From contig JANBPT010000848.1 in NCBI GenBank assembly GCA_027575765.1, forward strand, positions 1 to 21,029: a stretch of 21,029 bases of DNA, in the 5' to 3' direction. Both the position numbers and the translations under genes were made by a program. The stretch comes from Tieghemiomyces parasiticus (lineage: Eukaryota > Kickxellomycota > Dimargaritomycetes > Dimargaritales > Dimargaritaceae). The notes under the pieces are model-generated. The model saw only the letters and a program-made list of their open reading frames with translations. It was not told where the DNA came from and ran no database searches. Shown here one piece after another: positions 1 to 10,299 of the stretch. Position 1 is the first letter of the stretch; every line of letters begins with the position of its first letter.

Positions 1-325
1 AAATGCAAAACTACAGCCCGGGTCCACAACTGCCCGCTGACCCTCAATCGGCGGAGTGGTCGGCGCCTCCCCCCCCCACTGCCCAGCTCCACCTTAGCCC
101 ACGGCCCGGGGTGGTACATACGGGTCAACCTCATACATTTCCTCAGAGAACGATCCGCCTGGTCGTTTATTGGTGCAAGGTAGCAATTAGATCCCCCACG
201 TCAAGGAGTGCAACGGGGGTAGTATATGGGATGCAAGCCGTTCACAAGTGAGGCAGGCCGGACGTCGCGAGATGGAAGCAACCCCGGGGAGGCGTCTTCC
301 TCCCCGCCCAACGTTACCTGGCGGC
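1..325. other. Intergenic / 3' flank of the Hsp20 remnant
   Basis: No protein family is recognisable in either strand. The only open stretch (about 82 codons, plus strand) has no conserved motif and looks like chance. The segment lies downstream of the minus-strand Hsp20 remnant that stops at 326 and contains a possible poly(A) signal for it at 166-171. Confidence 0.5.
166..171 (-). terminator. Putative poly(A) signal AATAAA for the Hsp20 remnant
   Basis: Plus-strand TTTATT reads AATAAA on the minus strand, about 155 nt beyond the Hsp20 stop. Other genes here carry the same or a variant hexamer 70-180 nt past their stops. Six bases alone are weak evidence. Confidence 0.3.
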
Positions 326-730
326 TTAGGCTTTCTCGATGCGAATGGCGCACCTGTCGGCCTTGGCCTTGGGCACCGTAATGCTCAGCTGGCCGTTGTG
401 ATACTTGGCGCGGATGGCGTCCGGATTGATGCCCTTGGGGAACATGAGGCTGCGGCTAAAGTAACGCACGTAGCGCGCCTGGCGGGCCGGCTGCGACTGC
501 TCTTGCTGACCGCTCGGCTGCTTCTGTACGGATTGGCCCTGCCCTGGCTCCCGTTGCTGCTCTCGTTGGTGCTCCTGCTTCTCGTTCTGCGATTCTTTAA
601 CCTAGACCTGCGTGTGTTCTTTGTCCAACTCCTCCAGCTCCAACTTAACCTCCTGCGTCTCTTTGTAGGACTAGTTCTGGTACTCCTCCGAGTCGGCTTT
701 ATTCACCGGTTTATTGCTGTAGCCGTCGTG
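326..730 (-). pseudogene. Small heat-shock protein (Hsp20/alpha-crystallin) C-terminal half with two in-frame TAG codons
   Basis: Seen: the minus frame ending in TAA at 326-328 encodes the second half of an alpha-crystallin domain. It contains RYFSRSLMFPKGI, then YHNGQLSITVPK, the family's NGxLxIxVPK strand. Upstream in the same frame is a long Gln/Glu-rich insert (about positions 485-600), then a segment resembling the VKLELED...HTxVVKGES strands. TAG codons interrupt the frame at 602-604 and 671-673, and no start ATG or N-terminal region is visible. Known: Hsp20 proteins are ATP-independent chaperones, and fungal Hsp30-type members often carry an insert inside the domain. Inferred: a decayed gene. 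The stops do not look like intron ends. Suppressed stops or sequencing errors are the alternatives. The 5' limit is arbitrary. Confidence 0.7.
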
Positions 731-1579
731 AACCAAGGGCGGTGGAGAAGATAAAGGATTAGTCACAATGCTTAATGTTATTATGTATTATACGATAGCT
801 ATAGCAAGTTTAATTGATCGTGGTAGGTAGGAAGCCAAAGGGGGCGATCGGTATCGGAGTAATGTAAGAATTTTAACCGTAATAAGGCGCTCTTCGTCGT
901 AGCTTTTATTGTTTGACCGGTTTGTATGGATGATATAGCGAAGGGGTCTTGACCTTTTTACGGGTCGTTCCCTATGAGACTGTGTACGTGGTTTAGCGAG
1001 AAATCTGACTAGCGGCGTGGTTATTGGAATTAGGAAAAGAGCTCGCGGTATGGTTCTGCAAGCTATTTTGTTAGCAGGTGGTAAAGGATAGTGAGTTGGT
1101 TTGGTGATAGTGAGGGCGGAGATGGACCACGACTGGCGCCGCACTTGCTGGGTGGACTTTGACCTGGGTAACAGTTCGGGGCGTTAGTGATGAATTGTGG
1201 TTGCCATGGTTTGCACCTTGGCGACTAGAAAGCGTACAACGATACATTAGCATGTAGCCACGGCTTTTGCTCAATCCATGCGTAAACCAGCTAACCCACA
1301 AATCCCCTCCCCGCCACAATCTACGCATGTTGTCCACACATGTCACCATACAGCTGTGGTGTTATAAGCCGCCGATGAAATATTTGCAAAGTCACATTTA
1401 TTGCCACTAATCAGGGAAGGAGAGGGAAGCAGTGAAAAACCAACACGGCTCCTTCCTCTGTAGCCTGGAGTGGGGGGAGGTGGGAAGGTTTAAGAAGTAT
1501 CGCCACCGTCTATAGGTAGGCCTCAGAACTTGGGCCTTCTGCGCAGAGCGAGGTCGGGATATATATACCAAGTTCGCAC
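731..1579. other. Intergenic between the Hsp20 remnant and VDAC
   Basis: This stretch is more AT-rich than the neighbouring genes. The short minus-strand open frames at 788-1144 and 1071-1349 have no recognisable family motif. I found no missing N-terminal part of the Hsp20 gene and no tRNA. It holds the likely 3' UTR of VDAC. Confidence 0.5.
1397..1402 (-). terminator. Putative poly(A) signal AATAAA for VDAC
   Basis: TTTATT on the plus strand reads AATAAA on the minus strand, about 178 nt beyond the VDAC stop at 1580. It is the first canonical hexamer found downstream of that gene. Confidence 0.35.
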
Positions 1580-2617
1580 TTAGTTGCCAAAGGTCAGGCT
1601 GAGACCCAGCTTGTGGGCGCTCTCATTGAAGCGGGTGGTATCAAAGTGACCGCCGAGGGTGACAGTGACGCCGGGGCGGAGACCCTGGGTGTAACCGAGA
1701 CCGAGCAGACCGGCGTTATTGATCTTGGCCTTGACAAAGGAGAAGGGGTCCAGGAAGTACCGGGTGCCGACCTCCAGAGAGACGGGGGCGGAGGCGTTGA
1801 CGGCATCGAAGGTAGCCTTGGCGCCGGCCTCGACATCGGGGTTTACGCGGTGGTAGAACGAGGCGGTGTACAGGTTCAGGGTGTTGAGGGCGTGCAGGGT
1901 CAGAGAGTAGTCGGGACCAGTGTAGCCCAGGGCGGCATTGTACTTAGTCACCTTGCTGTTGAGCAGGTCGTAGCCGACCTCACCGCCCAGCAGGAAACCC
2001 TCGCGGCTGATGGGGAGGAGGAGGGGTGGTTGGACGGTACGCAAAGAGAACGGCGAAAGGTTAGGATGGAGGTCAGCATGGTACAAGTGTCACCAAGGTC
2101 TGCCAGAGACCAGACGACACCCTTTACATGACGGGACCGGTGACGTCGGCTGATCGGAGGCCAGCACGCCACTGGGGTTACGAACTTACCCCAGGACGAT
2201 ATCGGTGTGGAAGGTGGGGCCCTTGAACAGGTCGACGATGGACTTGGACGACACGTTAGGCTGCTTGTAGTCGAGGGTGACGAGGGCGTTCTTCTTGCCG
2301 TCAGTGGGCAAGAGGGAGCCCAGCACGTTGAGCTTGAGGCCCTTGGCGGCCTGGTTGAGCACCTCAACCTCGGTGGTGAGGACGTTCTTGGTGTTCCACG
2401 AGTGGGTGAAGGTCAGGCCGTTCACCTTGTCGGCGTACTTGGTCTTGAGCTCACCCAGAATGCCTCCGGACTTCTGGTCCTGGGTACCGTTGACGGTGAA
2501 GTTGACCCCGTTGGCGGTGAGGGTCTTGACCTCCAGCTTGACGTGGCCGATGGGGTAGTCCTTGGTCAGCAGATCCTTAGCGGACTTGCCCAGGTCGGAG
2601 TAGGAGGGGACAGCCAT
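1580..2617 (-). CDS. POR1: Mitochondrial outer-membrane porin VDAC (two exons)
   Basis: Voltage-dependent anion channel: a 19-strand beta-barrel passing ATP/ADP and metabolites across the mitochondrial outer membrane. I join exon 1 (2617-2190) to exon 2 (2006-1580), giving 284 aa, the usual VDAC length of about 283. The intron (2007-2189) starts GTAAGT, ends CAG, has a CTAAC branch site at 2060-2064, and restores VLG-REGFLLGGE across the junction, as in the family. The eukaryotic porin signature Y-x2-D-P-x-S-x3-A-K-I-N-N-x4-G-L-x-Y matches exactly at residues 226-248. A GLK motif (93-95) lies in the first half. The start MAVPSYSDLGKSAKDLL is the family N-terminal helix, and its ATG has ACC just before it. 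The leader upstream is strongly pyrimidine-rich. Confidence 0.96.
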
Positions 2618-3975
2618 GGTGGTAGAGTGGGAAAGGGTGGGTGAGTGGGTTGGAATGAGCGAGGAAAGTGGAGCAGGAGGCGAATGCGGTAAAGAAGTCA
2701 GAGGTGTCCAGATGTAGAACTGATGTGGAGCAAGAGATGGAGAGATGGTACAGTAAGAAGGGGGTGGAGGGGGGCAGGGCGTGGACGGGTGGGACGAGCG
2801 GCTGGGACGCGCGCGCGGCGGGGTGTTGGGGGAAGTGATGGCGAGTGAGTGTATGCCCCACCCACACAAGCTAACGTGCTAGTGGGTCGTGAGGACGGCA
2901 GGGCGACGGGTCTGCCAGTGGTGAGAGTGTTTCGGCGCAGCAGGTGATGAAAAAATTTTAGGGCGTGGGTCGCTGTGCCCTGTGTATGCTTCAGGGCAGG
3001 GGCCAAGGCGAAAGGGGGAGGCTATGTTAGCGACTCGGCGTGTGCGATCCACCCAGGTCTAAGAATGGCGTCACAAGACACCTCAGGTGGCGAGCGACGG
3101 GCGAGCCAAAAGGAGGATGGGGCTTGGTTCGTCGGGATGAGGCTACGCCATCTAAACCCATGGGCGGCGCGCTTGATCCAGCCAGCCTATCGTAGACCCT
3201 GCGTCGTTAGCGCCAATCTAGCTTCCGTTCCCGCGGTTAGCCAGGGTGGGGCAAGCAAGGCTCAAGTGCTCAGCCGACTCCCCAGGCACCACGGGCTGCG
3301 GGGGTACGAGCCATCCGAGTGATGGGTAAGGTGCACTGGAGGGGATCTGTACCCCGTAATCACGGGCTGCACTCACCATTCTATTGTAACCATTATACAC
3401 CGACAGGGCCACGTTGGGTGCTGCCTTGCAGCCACTCCCTGACATTATCGCCCACTGGCACTAAGAACACCAAATTAGTACGTGGCTGCGGTGCCGTCTC
3501 CGTCTGTTGTTGAGGGGAAGGCAAGCCAGGTTCCGTGCTCCGATCGGACTGGAACGGAAGAGGGCGGCAGCCGACACGTCACGCCATTCTAGAGGGCGCT
3601 GCGGCGTTCCATTGCAATAGGCTGCCTGCCGCCAATCATCGCTGTGGGCGAGAGGACAGGCATCGGCATGTGGATTCCCTATTTAGGCAACCTAAGAAGT
3701 CCAGACTACCTGTCTGTGGGATGTCGAAACTAGCCCATAATCCACCATACCCCAGAACACGCTGCCTCATAACAAATACCAGTCTGCGCCGTATTAAACA
3801 ATACCACTTCCCGTTTTAGGCCCTCCCACCAATGATCATAGTTCCTAATAAACATGGCGTTGGTAGGGAGTAGCAGTAGAAAGAAAAAACTCACACACAC
3901 ATTTAATAAAGTCTCGCTAGCTGACCGTGAGAGGGGGGATAGAGGCAAGCTAGAGCCGACAACACTACAAGCAGG
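2618..3975. other. Intergenic between VDAC and NOP8, including the VDAC leader
   Basis: On the minus strand about 2618-2790 is a C/T-rich leader of VDAC with repeated CTCCCC and CCAC stretches, typical of fungal 5' UTR and core promoter. The rest (about 2900-3975) has only short, motif-free open frames. A 10-bp direct repeat, CACGGGCTGC, occurs twice about 70 bp apart near 3290 and 3360. No tRNA or mobile element was seen. Confidence 0.5.
3902..3907 (-). terminator. Putative poly(A) signal ATTAAA for NOP8
   Basis: Plus-strand TTTAAT reads ATTAAA on the minus strand, about 69 nt past the NOP8 stop at 3976. The single-base variant hexamer is common in eukaryotes. Confidence 0.3.
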
Positions 3976-6954
3976 CTATTCTTTCGCCTTCTCTCGCTCG
4001 ACCATGGCCAGGCGCCGCCGGTGGTGCCAATGCTGGACGCTCTGCTTGTGGCGCTCTTGGTATGCCCCAGCCATTTTCTGGCGCAACCGTTCCAGTCCCC
4101 GCATGGCACTGCCACCACTGGACCGGGCAAAGTGCGGCGAGCTGTCCACGGTCGAGTCTCCACTGGAACCATCTCTCGAGACCAGGTCGGTACCATCCGG
4201 ATGGGTAAAGAAGCATCGGGTTAGTGTTTGGTGTTTGGGCGCTTCGGCGCTGTAGAGCTTGAGCAGGGTCGGGTCGCTCCGGTTCTCACCCTCGACAGCT
4301 ACGTCGGCGTCGGCACCTTCATCAATATCCATAGCGAACGCGCCAAAGGTGAAGCTGCCAGCAGCGGCGGCCTGGCGGGCGGGCTTGGCAAACAGGCCCT
4401 TGATATTGCCGTGCACATCGAATCCCCGATTCAAGTCAACCTCGGGTAGGGGTTTGTTGACAAAAGTGGATTTAGATACCGTCGGCAGAGCCACCGTATC
4501 CGATGGTGCGGGGTCAGTTGACCCTGGAGTCTGCGGCGTTGCCTCAGGCTTGACGAATACGGGCCGGATGGCGGTCGGCTCTTTAAGGAGTAAGCTCTGA
4601 CAGGCCGGGTTGCGCGGGTCGAAGCGAATCAGCGGGCGCCAGTAGTTGCGGTTCTTGGTGATGTCGTAGGCATTGGGCTCGCCATTGCTATTTGCTGAGT
4701 ACTGCGGCGGTTCCGCCGGGTAGTTACCGCTGTTGGTATTGTGGTCGTGATCCCCGCTGTCACCGGTCGGCCTGTCTTCCCCAAAGACGATCTTGTTGGG
4801 GTTGTGGCCCTTGTTTTCGAGGGCCCGCTGGACCAGTTCACGCTGTTGACGGTTTTCAGCTTGACGCTGTTTCAGACCCTGCAGACGTTTCTGTTCGGCC
4901 TCGCGGGCACGCTCAGCGGCGGACTTGCGGGTCGGATGGTCATGATCGTAAGGCGCGTCAGCGTCGGCGGAGGTGGGCTTCGTATGCTCCTCCTCGTCGT
5001 CTGCGGCACTATCACTGTCGCTCGATGAGGAATCTGAGTCAGACGATGAATCGCTGTCACTTGACGAGGAAGAGGAGGAGGAACAAGATGAGGACGAGGA
5101 GCTTGACGAAGATGACGCCGGGGGCTCGTTGGATCCAGCGGCTGCGTTGTCAGAACCGCCAGGAATGACTTCACTGTCGAAGGGTGGAGAAGCACCCGCT
5201 GCACCCTCATCATCGTCGCTGTCCGACGAGGAGGACGAGTCTGAGTCGCTATCGCTGGATGAAGAGCCGCCTTCATCGTCACCGTCAGACGAGGAGGACG
5301 AGGAAGACGATGAATCGGAATCGCTCGACGGTGAGCTGGTCTCAGATTTGGCCGCCGTCTCCTTCTCGTTTGGTGCATGTTTCTCGTCGTTATTGCTCCC
5401 CTGGTCGCTATCGTTATCGGACGAGGATGAGACGGCGGGGGCTTCGTCTTGATTGCCAGTCGTGCCCTCCGCTTTGTCATTGTCGCGTTGGCTATCGGTG
5501 ACACTATCTTCGTCGTCGCAGCTCTCGGCGGAAGACAAAGATTCCGAGTCGCTGTCGCTTGACGAAGACTCGTCTTCATCATCACTATCAGAGGATGAAC
5601 CCGAGGACGAGGACGACGACGAAGAAGAATCCGAGGACGAAGTACTGCTGTCACTGGACGATGCTTCCGATGCCGACGCTTTGTCCTCTGCGGCGTCCGA
5701 GTGCGACCGCTTCCGGGACTCTTGATTCCGCTGCACAGGCACATGTTCGGTCGTTTCCCCGTCCTCACCCGCCATCTCGTCGTCATTACCCCACGACAAC
5801 TGATTCAAAGGAATTTTTTTGGCCGGTCCCCCGCGTAGCCGAACTAGATTATCTTTGTGCACCTTGGGGTCGACGGTAACGAATGTGCCGTCGGGTTTTT
5901 CCAGGCGGACGCGAGCTACCGCCCGACCATATTTGCCCTTGACCCAGCCCTTCAATTTAGTGGCGTCCCGGTCCTTGATGGCATTCAAGTTGGCGGCTTC
6001 GACGACGACCACTTGGGTGTCCGGGTCAGCTTTGGCCTTCTTTTTCGGGGGCGTATCCGCGGCCGTCTGGGCAGCGAGGCGCTCCTCGGCGATTCTAATA
6101 GGAAAGGAGGGGATAGTTTCGTGGTTATGCAATAAGGTAGTAGATGATGATCGTTAGCGCTAAAAATGGGACTGTCATAAGCATTTAGAGGGCACCGGAA
6201 TTCTGCTGTTTAGACCAGCAGGGATGCGAAACCATGTCGTCCGAGGTCACTTACTTGTCGAGCGTGCTCAGCTTCGATTCCTGCACCGTCAAGAGCTTGG
6301 CGCGCCACTTGACATTATTCAACGTTGAGATGCCTGATTTTCATGGAGGAACATGGCGACGGAAGCGATCAAACGAAGGAAGTTAGCCCTTGTCCCCAAT
6401 TTGGTACCGTACTCGAGTGACTACTGGGGTAGCAGCGAGGTAGCAAGTTAAAGCCTCTACTTACAGCGAGACAAGTTCGTAGCGTCCGTGGCGATATTTA
6501 CGAAACCGAAACCGCGGTGAGCACCTGACGAGGTAGAATTTAGGTTCCATTAGTATAAATATAATGGTTACAGATAAATTAGTGACAGTCACCGGCGCGC
6601 ATGATTACAACCAAGCAGTGTATAGCCATACCCGCCTGTTCCCTGTCTACCGTGGCTTACCCGTAGTCGCATCGGTTTTGATTTCTACGCTCTTAACCTT
6701 GCCGAAACTGGAAAACTTCTTCTCGAGCTCCTCTTTGGTAATTTTCTCGGCCAGCCCGCCCACGTAGAGCCGCTTGGTGGCCGCAGCCTCTGCGATAGGG
6801 GTTTCGGAGGTGGCGGTTGTAGTTGGAACGGTGGAAAGCGTAGGGTAGAGCTCGTGGTTAGCCGAGTTGAACAGGGGCACCCCGCCTTTTCTTAAATGGC
6901 ACTCGGTCCTAGGGCGGTGCAGGCCACCATACCTTTTTTAGAGCGTTTCACCAT
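3976..6954 (-). CDS. NOP8: Nop8/NOL8-type nucleolar RRM protein with a long Ser/Asp-rich tract (five exons)
   Basis: Predicted nucleolar factor for 60S ribosomal subunit assembly. Proposed exons, 5' to 3': 6954-6933 (22 nt), 6789-6661, 6524-6465, 6333-6255, 6094-3976, giving 802 aa. All introns are GT-AG, most with CTAAC near the 3' end. Splicing builds one RRM: RNP2 LYVGGL (residues 15-20) and RNP1 RGFGFVNI (54-61), followed by CISTLNNVKWRAKLLTVQES, the WxGxxLxVxxAKxS-like end of Nop8 RRMs. A Lys-rich segment follows, then an acidic Ser/Asp tract (about 229-466) with many S-D-x-D/E sites suited to CK2. The C-terminus has a GLF...SFTFGAF patch and a basic helix (MAGAYQERHKQSVQHW) resembling the Nop8/NOL8 tail. 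The RRM is certain and the family is likely. Another acidic RRM protein is possible. The 22-nt first exon (MVKRSKK) is the least certain part. Confidence 0.8.
4987..5700 (-). repeat. Ser/Asp codon low-complexity tract inside NOP8
   Basis: About 238 codons are dominated by Ser, Asp and Glu, written as imperfect GA(C/T)/TC(N)/AG(C/T) triplets, including runs of nine and ten Ser. Synonymous codons are mixed, so it is a protein-level low-complexity tract rather than a young microsatellite. The complement also lacks stops and creates false plus-strand open frames. Confidence 0.85.
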
Positions 6955-7576
6955 GGCGAATCGGTAGTGTCAGCCAGTGCGTGTCGAAGAAATGGGGGCT
7001 AGATGGGTGAAAGGACTAGCAGCGATGCAATGGGGTCGAGTGGCAACAGATTCCGGTGGTGTCTTCGCAGGGGTTCGTAGATAACCCAGCCCCCGAATGG
7101 TGTGCTGTACACAGAAGGGGGGAGATTTGCTGGGGCTAGACTCGGTGTGCGCTGTCCACCCTTTCTTTTCTTAGGAGCATTGAAAGGCCTGGTCAATAAA
7201 AAATAAAAAAAAGCTCACAATCCATCTCGACATTCAAGCTGGGAAGGGAGACAGGGCCATCCCCAGTCGCTGGATATCTATATTATCACGTGATATATAC
7301 ATATATATATACGCAAGGCCCAATGTTGTAATATCCCTCCTACAATGAGGACCGTGGGGCTGCTGTGCAGGCCTCCGAAACCGATGAACTGTCGGACCTG
7401 AAAGAAGCAGCCCAAGCGGCGCTCTCGTATGTGGCTGCTAGTCATGCAACTCTCCCCCCCAGGGCCCCATGCTCAGGACTGCGACGACGTGAAGTTTTTT
7501 TAAAATTAAACCATCGCGTGCCGTTCTGAGGCTTGAGCCCATTCCCTCATTGTCATATCCGTCATCTCCATCCGCC
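6955..7576. promoter_or_regulatory. Divergent promoter region between NOP8 and ALG6
   Basis: The two genes start 622 bp apart on opposite strands, so this gap must hold both promoters unless other genes are hidden. It contains a 12-bp palindrome TATCACGTGATA and an alternating AT stretch (about 7293-7312). The minus open frame at 6999-7196 has no recognisable motif. Confidence 0.55.
7284..7295. promoter_or_regulatory. E-box palindrome TATCACGTGATA
   Basis: Perfect 12-bp inverted repeat centred on CACGTG, 284 bp upstream of the ALG6 start and about 330 bp upstream of the NOP8 start. TCACGTG is the class of site bound by fungal bHLH factors such as Cbf1. The same TCACGTGA core occurs upstream of eIF4A-III at 14332-14339. 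Binding is inferred, not shown. Confidence 0.4.
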
Positions 7577-9502
7577 ATGCCCAAGCGACCGCCCACACCA
7601 TCCAAGAAAGCTGCCGCCGCATCGCTTGCGGAGGCCCTGCCCGCCTCATCCCCAGCTGAGCGGTGGTTCAGCTATCTCCGCACGACGTTCGGCCCGGCCA
7701 ATGGACTATACCGACTCGCTCCCGTGCTCACGCTTATCCTAGCGCTGTACGTCCGGTTCGCAGTCGGCCTGGGCAGCTACTCGGGGGAAGGCGTAAACCC
7801 GACGTACGGGGACTACGAAGCCCAGCGCCACTGGATGGAACTCACCTATCACCTTCCGGTCGACCAGTGGTACACGTACAGTCCGGACTACTGGCGCCTA
7901 GACTACCCACCGCTGTCGGCCTACGTAAGCTGGGTGTGCGGTGCCGTGGCCCACTGGCTGGACCCGGCGTGGGTGGCCTTGGAATCGTCGCGCGGGATCG
8001 AAACCCCCGACAGTAAAGTGTTTATGCGTACCACGGTCGTTGTCGCCGAATTATTGGTTTACATACCGGCTGTGTACCTCTTTTTGCGGGGTCGGCCGCG
8101 TGGCGGTACGACGACACCCGTATCAACCAGCCGAAGTGGATCAGATTGGGTACGGAACCAAACCCTCTGGCTCCTGGTGCTCCTGCAGCCGGCTCTCATC
8201 TTGATTGACCACGGCCACTTCCAGTACAACGCGGTCATGCTGGGCTGTGTGGTCTGGATGCTGGTGGCCTTCCAGCATCGACGGTATCTCCTCGGCGCCG
8301 TCAGTTTCTGCCTGGCCTTGGCGTTCAAACAGATGGCGCTCTACTTCGCTCCCGCTGTGTTCGCCTATCTCCTCGGAATCTGTTTCCAATCGCCCCGAGG
8401 GCCCCGTCTATTTATCCAACTGGGTATCACCGTGGTCGCTACGTTCGCACTGTGTTTCCTACCTTTTCTCACTGCACCCGACCACCTCCGACAGGTCTTT
8501 ACCCGCATTTTCCCCGTGGCACGCGGCCTCTACGAGGACAAGGTGGCCAATGTCTGGTGCGCATCCAACGTGGTACTCAAGCTTCGTCATGTGTGGGAAC
8601 TCGAGGCTCTGGTTAAGTTGAGCGCCACGGCTACCCTCGCCGCTCTTCTGCCAGCCTGCTACGACGTGTTCCGTCGGCCCCAGATCACTCGTTTGCTGTA
8701 CGCCCTGGCGGTGTCCGCGCTCGCCTTCTTCCTGCTCGCCTTCCAGGTCCATGAGAAATCGATCCTTATCCCCTCTCTGCCCATCACCTTGCTCATGGAC
8801 CGCGAACGTACCCTTAGCTTCCTTTTTGTCAACGTAGCCGTTTTTAGGTAAGATCAGGAAGGCTGCGCCGGCCCTGGACTCAGAGAGAAGCTACGCATTG
8901 ACACGGTACCTGAGGCGTCTCCTAATCCAAGCTTCTAATTGCCCGCCCCCCATCTTCCCATCGCCTGCCTTCTCCCACTGCACCCGTGTACACGCTCACA
9001 TTTGAACGCCGGCGGACAGCATGTTTACCCTGTTGGAACGGGATGGTATCGTGCTTGCCTATGCCGTCGTCACCCTGTTTTGGAACTGGCTCGGCGGGTT
9101 CCCCTTTAACGTGCGCAACCCGTACCTCAAACTGGGCACCTGGGTAAGTAGAATATCGATTGTCAAAACAGACACTCACTGCATGCTACCTGGCGCACTA
9201 CTGCCCACCATTGACGCTGACTCGTTCGCGTATTAACGTTACCATTGCCCTCACCGCCGTTGATCCCTGGGATGCTTTACTCGTACATACAGGCCTTTTT
9301 CGCGGTGGTAGCTGTCATTCATCTGATGGACGCTTTGGTACAGCCTCCAGCGCGCTACCCGCATATTTATATCGTGATCAATGTGATTTTCTCGTGCGGC
9401 ATGTTCTGTCTCTTTTATCTCTACCTCAATTACCGCCAGTTCCACCTGCCCGCCTTCGCCACTCCCGCATCCAAAACAAAACTGGTTAGCAAGAAGGCCT
9501 GA
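7577..9502 (+). CDS. ALG6: ALG6 dolichyl-P-Glc:Man9GlcNAc2-PP-dolichol alpha-1,3-glucosyltransferase (three exons)
   Basis: ER membrane GT-C enzyme that adds the first glucose to the lipid-linked N-glycan precursor. Exons 7577-8847, 9020-9143 and 9293-9502 give 534 aa, close to yeast Alg6 (544). Both introns (8848-9019, 9144-9292) start GTAAG and end CAG, and the joins restore VNVAVFS-MFTLLERDG and LKLGTW-AFFAVV. Family motifs include YGDYEAQRHW (residues 77-86, luminal loop with the catalytic Asp, D79), LDYPPL (108-113), DHGHFQYN and FKQMALY. At least eleven hydrophobic segments are visible. The open frame extends upstream only through non-ATG codons, so I chose the ATG at 7577 (MPKRPPTPSKK). 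YGDYEAQRHW and DHGHFQYN favour ALG6 over ALG8. Confidence 0.95.
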
Positions 9503-9576
9503 ACATCGTAATCGTTGGGAATACATTTTCTTTTCGTGTGTTAGTTGTGTGTCCATAATTGAGCTGTTTTTTTAAT

Positions 9577-9582
9577 AATAAA
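9577..9582 (+). terminator. Putative poly(A) signal AATAAA for ALG6
   Basis: AATAAA lies 75 nt beyond the ALG6 TGA in an AT-rich stretch preceded by a T-run. The spacing is typical of fungal 3' UTRs. Confidence 0.5.
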
Positions 9583-10299
9583 TAACCATAGGCGTACGCT
9601 ATTAGAAACGCTAAATTGTTTCATTTCGACCGTGAGAGGATAATTCGAACCAACGCTCGACTATTTTTGTAAACCGGCCTGAGTGTGTGAAGCCTAACGT
9701 AAGTTACTGGTCCTTTGAGGTCAAGAGTGACTGATGAAGGTCGAGCGTCTTAGTTTTAGCCTATTTTCCATCTCATTATCTCCCGCTAATATTTTTCTAA
9801 TCTGCCTACCGCAAACCACCTCTTCACGTTGTATTACGGCGGTGGTCGCCATTGCCCATATCATTATCAATGGGAACTGTCATCGTACTCTTACCATGTA
9901 GATTATACCACAACCTCACTCTTTCGTTTGGCCACCAACCTGCTGGTCCCAAGCTGGTGCAGTTGTGCTTTCATGTACCTGTTGCCGTATTTATAGGTGC
10001 CATTCTGTTATAAGGAAGCCTCATGACCTCGTGATTGTGAAGTTCACTTACCCCGCCACCAGAGCATAGTATGCGTCTCTTAAATAGTCTCCCACCTCAT
10101 CTGCCACCTCATTTGACCCGTTCCTTGGTGCCTTTGGAGGTTAACGTTTATCCACTCCACCTCTCATTTTTGTAGGATAATAATTACATGCACCCTGACA
10201 CTTATTGCATCGATCGTCAATTTTCTTATCCTGCTGGTGGACATCCATGCCCGTGCAAAAGGTTACCTAGATGCGTAGTTAGCTCTCTTTTACCGTAAC

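Noticed and set aside
248..754. 168-codon plus-strand open frame rich in Leu
   Set aside because: It is the complement of the Gln/Glu-rich Hsp20 remnant; antisense of CAG/GAG codons gives Leu. No start context or family motif.
788..1349. Two overlapping minus-strand open frames upstream of the Hsp20 remnant
   Set aside because: Checked as a missing Hsp20 N-terminus. They show no alpha-crystallin sequence and no coherent splice sites toward 730.
1613..2131. 172-codon plus-strand open frame rich in Gly, Glu and Val
   Set aside because: Antisense of VDAC exon 2 and its intron; GC-rich coding sequence leaves the complement open.
4973..5725. Two plus-strand acidic/Ser-rich open frames that look like a nucleolar protein
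   Set aside because: They are the complement of the NOP8 Ser/Asp tract. Those triplets read as Ser/Asp/Glu/Leu on both strands, so the resemblance is an artefact.
9638..9656. Minus-strand GGTTCGAATT resembling a tRNA B box
   Set aside because: The flanking T-stem does not pair and no A box lies at the right distance.
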